A program made the translations under genes and the position numbers. This document shows, in pieces, positions 1-5,839 of a DNA stretch of 20,751 bases. This DNA is from CAKSNH01 sp964422725 (GTDB lineage: Bacteria; Bacillota; Clostridia; UBA1381). The stretch covers positions 1 through 20,751 of the forward strand of contig CAYRCC010000037.1 of assembly GCA_964422725.1 (NCBI GenBank). Direction: 5' to 3'. The notes beneath the pieces were generated by a model that was not told the DNA's origin, did no database searches, and was given only the letters and a program-made list of their open reading frames with translations. How positions within the stretch are numbered: the stretch's first letter is position 1; the number at the start of each line of letters is the position of its first letter.

Positions 1-28
1 ACACATTGTGTTTTGTCTGCAGTATGAG

Positions 29-51
29 AGCATTGATTTTGGGTCAATGCT
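29..51. repeat. Short inverted repeat near the left edge
   Basis: Two perfect 8-base arms (29-36 and 44-51) flank a 7-base loop. No T-run follows on either strand, so it is not a clear terminator. It lies just beyond the 3' end of the weak minus-strand ORF at 65-265. Function unknown. Confidence 0.35.
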
Positions 52-64
52 ATTAATAAAAATA

Positions 65-265
65 TTAATTTTCGTCTGTATTTTCCGAGATGTTTACAAG
101 CTCGCTCGGAGATAATACATTAACTTTTGATTTTTTATAATCTTTTTCGTTTCGTGTTACTTCATCGCTGTGCGCTGCGCGACGGGTAAGGTGATAAATA
201 TCGATAATTGATTTTGCGGAAATATAGCCGTCTGTTTGGTTATTTGCAACCGCAAAAAAAAACAC
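65..265 (-). CDS. Doubtful 66-residue ORF, possible gene remnant
   Basis: I do not recognise this ORF. Its only start is a GTG inside the terminator of the tRNA-Ser operon, with no ribosome binding site, and a stop lies a few codons upstream in frame. From about residue 8 on, composition and codon choice look like ordinary coding sequence: hydrophilic, rich in Ser, Asn, Lys and Glu, with no membrane segment and an acidic C-terminal end. It could be the 3' part of a gene that lost its 5' end beside the tRNA genes, or a chance ORF. It would be transcribed only by read-through of the tRNA terminator. Confidence 0.2.
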   Translation of the reverse strand: MFFFAVANNQTDGYISAKSIIDIYHLTRRAAHSDEVTRNEKDYKKSKVNVLSPSELVNISENTDEN

Positions 266-292
266 CGAAAATCATTTGGATTTTCGGTGTTT
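254..292 (-). terminator. Rho-independent terminator of the tRNA-Ser operon
   Basis: A perfect 14-bp stem (260-273 with 279-292) has a 5-base loop. On the minus strand it is followed by a run of nine T (254-262), a textbook intrinsic terminator. A smaller 6-bp hairpin (298-303 with 308-313) lies between it and the tRNA 3' end and may help 3' processing. Confidence 0.9.
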
Positions 293-319
293 CGCCGTCC
301 CACTTTGGTGGGATTTTAT

Positions 320-410
320 TGGCGGAGAAGGAGGGATTTGAACCCTCGCGCCGGTTTCCCGACCTACACCCTTAGCAGGGGCGCCTCTTCGGCCTCTTGA
401 GTACTTCTCC
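320..410 (-). tRNA. tRNA-Ser (anticodon GCU)
   Basis: On the minus strand this folds as a class II tRNA. The acceptor stem GGAGAAG pairs with CTTCTCC, the discriminator is G73, and CCA is encoded (320-322). The anticodon loop CTGCTAA gives GCU, which reads AGC/AGU. The variable arm is long and the T arm GAGGG-TTCAAAT-CCCTC is intact. It is the second gene of a two-tRNA operon, 68 bases downstream of tRNA-Ser(UGA). Confidence 0.95.
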
Positions 411-478
411 GTAACACATACTTCACAGTCGACAGCCAAGCCGACAGCTGTATGCAAGTACAATATAAAATTGTTGTG

Positions 479-566
479 TGGAGGAGAGAGTGGGATTCGA
501 ACCCACGGACGCTCGCACGTCACCGGTTTTCAAGACCGGCTCTTTCAACCGCTCAGACATCTCTCC
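479..566 (-). tRNA. tRNA-Ser (anticodon UGA)
   Basis: This is a class II tRNA on the minus strand. The acceptor stem GGAGAGA pairs with TCTCTCC, the anticodon loop CTTGAAA gives UGA (reads UCN codons), the variable arm pairs GACG with CGTC, and the T arm is GTGGG-TTCGAAT-CCCAC. CCA is encoded (479-481). The discriminator reads U73, whereas the neighbouring tRNA-Ser has G73. It is the first gene of the operon, about 14 bases after the expected transcription start. Confidence 0.95.
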
Positions 567-575
567 AAGTCAAAC

Positions 576-614
576 TGACAAGATATATTATAACAAAGAA
601 AATATATCTTGTCA
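576..614. repeat. 14-bp inverted repeat overlying the tRNA-Ser promoter
   Basis: Arms 576-589 and 601-614 are perfect reverse complements, separated by 11 bases. One arm contains most of the -35 box. The other covers the downstream end of the -10 box and the predicted start site. It could be an operator-like site or a product of promoter sequence constraint. Confidence 0.6.
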
Positions 615-615
615 A
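587..615 (-). promoter_or_regulatory. Consensus sigma-A promoter of the tRNA-Ser operon
   Basis: On the minus strand TTGACA (610-615) and TATAAT (587-592) are separated by exactly 17 bases, a perfect match to the housekeeping consensus. The tRNA 5' end (566) lies 20 bases beyond the -10 box. Such strength is expected for tRNA genes. Confidence 0.9.
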
Positions 616-735
616 GTTTTTTCTTGAAATTATTTTTGTTTTTTAAAATTATTTTTTTCGCGCACCGAAATATAAAACCGCCACCGAATGTGCTGTGACT
701 TTTGAGTGCGGCAAAGAATACAAATTCGGCTTTTA

Positions 736-2718
736 TCAGCTGTATACAGAGTCGATTACGCATATGTTGCGGTCGCGGTCTTTCAAATTTCCCTTTAGAT
801 TACGCGCCATATGAATAGCCGCAAAGTTACTGCCGTCGGTCGGCAAATGCGCAATTCCGGTGTGTACTGCGATAGGCTCGCCCTTAAACTGCGGAATCTG
901 TTCTTTGAAAAACTCGTCAACCAAATCCTCAAAAATTTTCTTTATGTCCGTACCGCGGATAAACCGCGCCGCAACAATGAAAATCTCACTTCCGGCAAGA
1001 TACGTGGCAACAGCAGCGTTGCTGTCGAGCTTGCCCCTTAGGTAAATTCCGAATTTCTCTATAACCTGACTGAGTCCAAGACCTATGGTGTGCCGTTCGT
1101 AAAATCTGTAAAAATCAACAAACTCCATATGCGCTATCGCAAAATCGTTATCCTTGTCAATGGCGGCTTGTTTTATACGGCTTGCCTGAGTGAGAAATGC
1201 CGGAAAATTGTAAAGTCCCGTGGCAACCTCAAAATTTATGGTGTTCCAAAGATAACGCTCCTTGTTGCTTACATACTCGTTTTTGTTGAGAAATACCGAT
1301 ATCATTTTCGTTATTTCGAGAATGACGGCTATTTCGTCGTCCGTCCACGGCTGTACCCTGTCGGGGTAATGATAAACCGTCATATAGAAAGTTTTATCCA
1401 GCACATTTGCGCAGTATATAACCTTTTTGTCGGCTATTTTCGCAAATTCATTGTTCATTTTATGGCTGAAATCGCTCGTGTCGTCCTCGGACAGTATGAA
1501 ATAACCTTTCTTATTGAACCGTTTCAGAAAACAGTTTATGTCGTTGTGCGTGTAGTAACCGGTTTTGTTCGACTTTGATGCCGTATTCGATACCGCCGAC
1601 CAGTCATGCTCGATAGTAACCATATCCTCGTCAGAGTCAATCTTCATAATCTGAACGAGGGTTATACCATGCTGAAGTCCGACGTGGCGCATAACGTTAT
1701 GCACGGCGTTGTCGGTGTTTTTCGATTTTGAAAGGATTTCAATCGCAAGCGACACAGTATCGCGCGAGGTTGTTGTGACCGGCTCGTCGGACACAGCTTC
1801 ACTGTAGCCGATACCTCTGCCGATGATGTTGCCCATAGTCTGCCCGTTGTATATTTCAAAGCGGTTTTTGCCGTTGTATTTTGCCATATACAAAGCCTTG
1901 TCGGCACAGGAAAAGAGCGTTTCATAGTTCAGCGGCTCGCCCTCGTCCGCGCACGAGGCGTACGCAATGCCGATGCTTGCGGAAATGTCCGTATCGTCGG
2001 AAATATCGGCGCGCATTTTCAAAATCATATCGTTTATCTGTGCGGCGCACGACTTAATATTTTCCTTTGTATCATTCTTTATAAATATGAAAAACTCATC
2101 ACCGCCGAATCTGCCTATGATACTGTCACCGCCGGCAACGTTTTTAATGCAGTTTCCCACCATTGATATAATCGCATCGCCGTACAAATGCCCGTAGGTA
2201 TCGTTAATGGTTTTGAAATTGTCTATATCTACGACAAGAAGTGCACACGCCGAGCAATCGTGTCTTGGGATATAATCGTTTATCTTTTCTATCGCGGCAC
2301 CGCGGTTATACACCTTTGAAAGCGGGTCCGTTTCGACTTTTTCGCGCAGTGCCTTTTCCTGCTCTTTAAGAACCGCCAGATTTTCATACTGGTCGGACAC
2401 GTCCACCAAAACCGCCGATACGGTGTCCGGCGTACAGCCGGAAACGGCAATAATCCTGTTCCAAACATTCGGCGCGGTGCAGTAATCGAGAGTTGCGCTG
2501 TCAGACTCCGCAAGCTGTACCCCAAGAGCCGATTTAAACCATTCCCGTTTGTCCCGGGGCACGTTCAGTACAGCTGTGTCAGAGGCGAAATGCTCGTTGT
2601 ATATATTGTTCGAGTACAGCACAGACAAATCCTTAATGCTGAAAGATACAATACCGCACGGCAGGTTGTTATACGCGTCGTTTTTAGTATTTGATTGTTG
2701 AGTTGTTTTCAAATCCAT
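736..2718 (-). CDS. GGDEF diguanylate cyclase with a second, degenerate GGDEF domain
   Basis: Cytoplasmic 660-residue signalling protein with no signal peptide or membrane segment. Residues about 15-110 look PAS-like, followed by a short helical linker (111-130). Residues 131-295 form a GGDEF domain with the entry motif DPLSKVYNR (131-139), the metal-binding VDIDNF region and an intact GGDEF at 205-209, so it should make c-di-GMP from two GTP. The inhibitory RxxD I-site is absent (GGDS at that place). Residues about 320-480 resemble a GAF sensor domain. Residues about 490-655 form a second GGDEF-like fold starting TGLYNFPAFL, with AGSEIF (575-580) in place of GGDEF, so probably catalytically dead and sensory or regulatory. 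The start is the ATG at 2718, with a weak GGATGTG ribosome site. No clear terminator is seen before the tRNA operon. Active cyclase is inferred from motifs only. Confidence 0.88.
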   Translation of the reverse strand: MDLKTTQQSNTKNDAYNNLPCGIVSFSIKDLSVLYSNNIYNEHFASDTAVLNVPRDKREWFKSALGVQLAESDSATLDYCTAPNVWNRIIAVSGCTPDTVSAVLVDVSDQYENLAVLKEQEKALREKVETDPLSKVYNRGAAIEKINDYIPRHDCSACALLVVDIDNFKTINDTYGHLYGDAIISMVGNCIKNVAGGDSIIGRFGGDEFFIFIKNDTKENIKSCAAQINDMILKMRADISDDTDISASIGIAYASCADEGEPLNYETLFSCADKALYMAKYNGKNRFEIYNGQTMGNIIGRGIGYSEAVSDEPVTTTSRDTVSLAIEILSKSKNTDNAVHNVMRHVGLQHGITLVQIMKIDSDEDMVTIEHDWSAVSNTASKSNKTGYYTHNDINCFLKRFNKKGYFILSEDDTSDFSHKMNNEFAKIADKKVIYCANVLDKTFYMTVYHYPDRVQPWTDDEIAVILEITKMISVFLNKNEYVSNKERYLWNTINFEVATGLYNFPAFLTQASRIKQAAIDKDNDFAIAHMEFVDFYRFYERHTIGLGLSQVIEKFGIYLRGKLDSNAAVATYLAGSEIFIVAARFIRGTDIKKIFEDLVDEFFKEQIPQFKGEPIAVHTGIAHLPTDGSNFAAIHMARNLKGNLKDRDRNICVIDSVYS

Positions 2719-2889
2719 ACAAAATCACATCCAGATTTAGCAATATTTAGCGTGTTCTGCTTTAGCACATTTTAAGCATAATATACATATATTTTGCAAA
2801 CTTTGTTAAAGATTTATCATAAGTTCACAAATATATAATAACATATATATTCGGATTTGTCACTATCATAAAGTGAAATAATTAAAAAT
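2719..2889 (-). promoter_or_regulatory. AT-rich leader region of the GGDEF gene with three GCTAAA repeats
   Basis: This 171-base gap is very AT-rich and holds no gene. On the minus strand GCTAAA occurs three times just before the start codon (plus-strand TTTAGC at 2736, 2746 and 2761). TATA-like stretches further upstream could serve as a -10 box, but no convincing -35/-10 pair stands out. No terminator hairpin for the upstream GTPase-NYN gene was found, so read-through is possible. Confidence 0.35.
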
Positions 2890-5466
2890 TTACGGTTTGT
2901 TAATAATTGAACGAATTTCATTTTCCGTCTGCCGTACCTCGCGGTAAAACGCATCGGCGGATATACGCACCGCACCGCCGGCAAGGATTATGAGCTGTTC
3001 GAGATTGTCCGAGGTTGCCACGCGCACGCGGTGTTTTCTGCCGATTTGGTGAGTCACCTTTTCGATATACATATCCGCGGTTTCCGCCTCTTTTGTATAC
3101 ACAACCGTAATATTGTTGACTTTTTCAACTTCACCCTTATTACCTTTAACCTTGTACGCATCAAAAACAAGAATGAGTTCACATTCCCGAAAACCGCGGT
3201 AGTTGCAGAGAATGTCGATGAGTGCGGCGCGCGCCTGTTGTAAATCGTTATCCGCGATTTTCTTTAGGTTGTCCCAAGCGAAAATTATGTTATAGCCGTC
3301 GACAAGCAGATATTCCGGACCTGTCGGCATCGGCTTTGCTTTTACGCTTTTCGTCTGCGGTACACTCTTTTTTGTTTTGAGTGCGGTGTGCACCTTTTGC
3401 CGTACAGGACCGTATGTGCTTTCAAATATTTTCAAAAGCTCGATGTCCGTCGAGGCGTTCTTATGATAGCGTTCCTCGGCTATGACGGCACTCTGCACGT
3501 CATAACTGCCCTTTTCGCCGAAGTCCGTACCGGCGGCAAGGTGCATATGTTCGCACACTTCGTCCCACTTAACGACAAAACCGGCACCATGTGAGCAAAA
3601 CACCGAATCGGCAGTGTTTTCGATATCGGCGTCGCTGTCGTAGCCGATGTCGGCGATAACGGCTTCGGGGTTGACACAAGGCTCGTACCCTTTCACACTG
3701 CACATAAGTTTTCCTCTGCCGCGCGTGTATCCGGCAAGCTCGGTGTGATATCCGCGCATTGCCGAAACCGGCGCACAGCCTGTAAGAACCGACATATCAC
3801 CCGTTGTTACGGGCTGGTCGGGCGTGCCGCCCATTTGCTGAATATCCGTCATTGCGCGCCCGATATTTTCGGTCGGAATTTCAAGAAGGAAATTATACCA
3901 GGTTTCAAGGAGTATTCTGTCGGCGCATTTGAGTCCCTGACGTATAGCGCTGTAGGTAGACTGACGGAAATCACCGCCCTCGGTGTGCTTTAAGTGCGCA
4001 CGTCCCGCAATAAGCGTGATTTTCATATCGGTAATCGGTGAGCCGGTAAGCACGCCGACGTGCGTTTTTTCGGTAAAATGAGTGTATATAAGCCTTTGCC
4101 AGTTTTTCGCGAGCATATCTTCGCTGCAACTGACGGCAAACTGCATACCGCTGCCGCGTGCAAGCGGTTCTAAAAGTACATGCACTTCGGCGTAGTGGCG
4201 CAGGGGTTCGTAGTGACCGACACCCTCAACCGGCGCGGCAATTGTTTCTTTATAGGAAATACTGCCCGGACCGAAACTTACATCTAATTTAAAGCGTTCG
4301 GCGACAAGACGTTTTATGATATCGAGCTGTACTTCACCCATAAGCTGCATATGAATTTCCTGTAAACGTTCATTCCATACAACGTGCAGAAGAGGGTCCT
4401 CCTCTTCCAGACGGCGCAGATTGAAAAGCGCGGTGTGCGGTGCGACATTGTCGGGGAGTATCACCTGATATGTGAGTACAGGCTCAAGTACGGGCGGTGT
4501 AGAGCTTGACTCACTGCCGAGTCCGTCACCGGCGGCGGTGCGGGTGAGTCCCGTAACGGCGCAGACCGTTCCCGACTCTGCACAGTCGGCGGCGGTGAAC
4601 TTTGCGCCCGAATATATTCTTATCTGGTTCACCTTTTCCGATACAATGTTTCCGTCCGACTCTTTTTGCGTTATTATATCCTTTACGCACAGTCTGCCGC
4701 CGGTGATTTTCATATGCGTTAGCCGATTACCCTTGTCGTCCTCGGTGATTTTAAACACCTTAGCGCCGAACTCCGATTTGTAGTCGGGCGATACGGTATA
4801 TTTATCCAGTCCGTCCAAAAGCTCCGCGACACCGTCAAGCTTGAGCGCCGAACCGAAATAGCACGCAAACACTTTCCGTTCGGCTAACACGCGCGCAATG
4901 TCGGATTGGGTAGGGGAGCGGTTTTCCAGAAAATTTTCCGTCAGCTGTTCGTCGCACACAGCGATGTTTTCCAAAAACTCACTGTCTGTCCTGTCAACGC
5001 TGAAATTGATACAGTTATTGCTCAGCTTGCTTTTAATATCCGCCATAATGCTGTCGCGGTCCGAAGCGGATAAATCCATTTTATTTACAAATATATAGGT
5101 AGGAATTTTATAGCGTATGAGCAAATTCCAAAGTGTTTCCGTATGACTTTGCACTCCCTCCGAACCGCTTATAACGAGTATAGCGTAGTCAAGCACTTGG
5201 AGAGTGCGCTCGGTTTCGGCTGAAAAGTCAACGTGACCGGGGGTGTCGAGCAGTGTGACGGCGGTGTCGGGCAGGTGCAGAAGTGCCTGCTTTGAAAATA
5301 TTGTTATTCCGCGGTCACGCTCTATTTCGTGCGTGTCTAAAAATGCATCTTTATGGTCAACTCTGCCGAGCTTTCGTATTTCGCCGCTTTGATACAGCAT
5401 TGCTTCGGACAGAGTGGTTTTGCCCGAGTCAACGTGGGCGAGGATTCCTATTGATATTTGTTTCAT
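2890..5466 (-). CDS. TetM/EF-G-like ribosomal GTPase fused to a YacP/Rae1-type NYN endoribonuclease domain
   Basis: This 858-residue protein has the translational GTPase core of ribosomal protection proteins. The P-loop is AHVDSGKT (10-17), followed by RGITI (52-56), DTPGH (74-78), NKMD (128-131) and SALK (206-209), then EF-G-like domains II to V to about residue 620. TetM-type proteins normally end near 640 residues. Here an extension and a Lys-rich linker (about 690-715) lead to an NYN/PIN-like domain (718-858) opening LLVDGYNIIFAW, with acidic residues D723, D769, D798 and D820 placed as in metal-dependent nucleases. YacP/Rae1 of Bacillus subtilis is known to cleave mRNA in the ribosomal A site, so a GTP-driven A-site nuclease is inferred. 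The domain IV tip reads HLKHTEGGDFR (491-501), not the YSPVS loop of Tet(M), so tetracycline resistance is doubtful. The ATG at 5466 has only a weak GGAAC ribosome site. Confidence 0.9.
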   Translation of the reverse strand: MKQISIGILAHVDSGKTTLSEAMLYQSGEIRKLGRVDHKDAFLDTHEIERDRGITIFSKQALLHLPDTAVTLLDTPGHVDFSAETERTLQVLDYAILVISGSEGVQSHTETLWNLLIRYKIPTYIFVNKMDLSASDRDSIMADIKSKLSNNCINFSVDRTDSEFLENIAVCDEQLTENFLENRSPTQSDIARVLAERKVFACYFGSALKLDGVAELLDGLDKYTVSPDYKSEFGAKVFKITEDDKGNRLTHMKITGGRLCVKDIITQKESDGNIVSEKVNQIRIYSGAKFTAADCAESGTVCAVTGLTRTAAGDGLGSESSSTPPVLEPVLTYQVILPDNVAPHTALFNLRRLEEEDPLLHVVWNERLQEIHMQLMGEVQLDIIKRLVAERFKLDVSFGPGSISYKETIAAPVEGVGHYEPLRHYAEVHVLLEPLARGSGMQFAVSCSEDMLAKNWQRLIYTHFTEKTHVGVLTGSPITDMKITLIAGRAHLKHTEGGDFRQSTYSAIRQGLKCADRILLETWYNFLLEIPTENIGRAMTDIQQMGGTPDQPVTTGDMSVLTGCAPVSAMRGYHTELAGYTRGRGKLMCSVKGYEPCVNPEAVIADIGYDSDADIENTADSVFCSHGAGFVVKWDEVCEHMHLAAGTDFGEKGSYDVQSAVIAEERYHKNASTDIELLKIFESTYGPVRQKVHTALKTKKSVPQTKSVKAKPMPTGPEYLLVDGYNIIFAWDNLKKIADNDLQQARAALIDILCNYRGFRECELILVFDAYKVKGNKGEVEKVNNITVVYTKEAETADMYIEKVTHQIGRKHRVRVATSDNLEQLIILAGGAVRISADAFYREVRQTENEIRSIINKP

Positions 5467-5506
5467 TACATTCGTTCCGTTCTTAGTATTTTAGTTGTTT
5501 GATAAT

Positions 5507-5535
5507 ATAATATCACACATTTGCGTTATTTACAA
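5507..5535 (-). promoter_or_regulatory. Predicted promoter of the GTPase-NYN gene
   Basis: On the minus strand TTGTAA (5530-5535) and TATTAT (5507-5512) are spaced by 17 bases. The -10 box lies 40 bases before the ATG at 5466, giving a leader of about 35 bases. Confidence 0.6.
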
Positions 5536-5570
5536 TATGAAACATTATCAATAAGACTGCAGACCTGTTA

Positions 5571-5589
5571 GTTTTGCCTTTGGCAAAAC
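5571..5589. repeat. Small hairpin in the divergent intergenic region
   Basis: Perfect 8-bp arms (5571-5578 and 5582-5589) have a TTT loop. No T-run follows. A second, longer-range pairing, CTCGGA (5639-5644) with TCCGAG (5674-5679), lies further right. Nothing else gene-like is seen between 5536 and 5725. Confidence 0.4.
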
Positions 5590-5725
5590 CGCACTTTGTA
5601 CGCCGGACATCTTTGCGGTACTGCTTTAAAAGGTTTAACTCGGAATTTAATACAAAAATTGTTGTCTTTTTTATCCGAGAGGTGAACGCAAATGCGGCTG
5701 TACGCAAAAGTTAAACAGCAATTTT

Positions 5726-5756
5726 TGCAATGTAAAAAAGCAACGCGTGCAATGTA
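5726..5756 (+). promoter_or_regulatory. Direct repeat TGCAATGTA, possible operator for the GH2 gene
   Basis: The 9-mer TGCAATGTA occurs at 5726-5734 and 5748-5756. The starts are 22 bases apart, about two helical turns, so both copies face the same side of the DNA. The second copy overlaps the likely -35 region of the GH2 promoter. This suggests a dimeric regulator site; the regulator is unknown. Confidence 0.4.
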
Positions 5757-5780
5757 CACAAATGTTCAATATGCTATAAT
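5753..5780 (+). promoter_or_regulatory. Extended -10 promoter of the GH2 gene
   Basis: A perfect TATAAT (5775-5780) is preceded by TGC, giving an extended -10 element. The -35 is poor: TGTACA (5753-5758) with a 16-base spacer matches 4 of 6 consensus bases. A weak -35 with a strong extended -10 is typical of activator-dependent genes. The start codon lies 59 bases after the -10. Confidence 0.6.
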
Positions 5781-5839
5781 AATTACAAAAGGATATAGTG
5801 CATTTTTGTATAATGTGCAAAACGAAAGGAAGAGGAGCT

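Noticed and set aside
545..763. Minus-strand ORF overlapping the end of the GGDEF gene and the tRNA-Ser promoter
   Set aside because: It runs into the tRNA gene and its content is A/T-run-derived Lys and Phe. Not coding.
2890..5466. Calling the GTPase a tetracycline resistance determinant
   Set aside because: The fold is TetM-like, but the drug-site loop is not conserved and a nuclease domain is attached. No mobile element flanks it.
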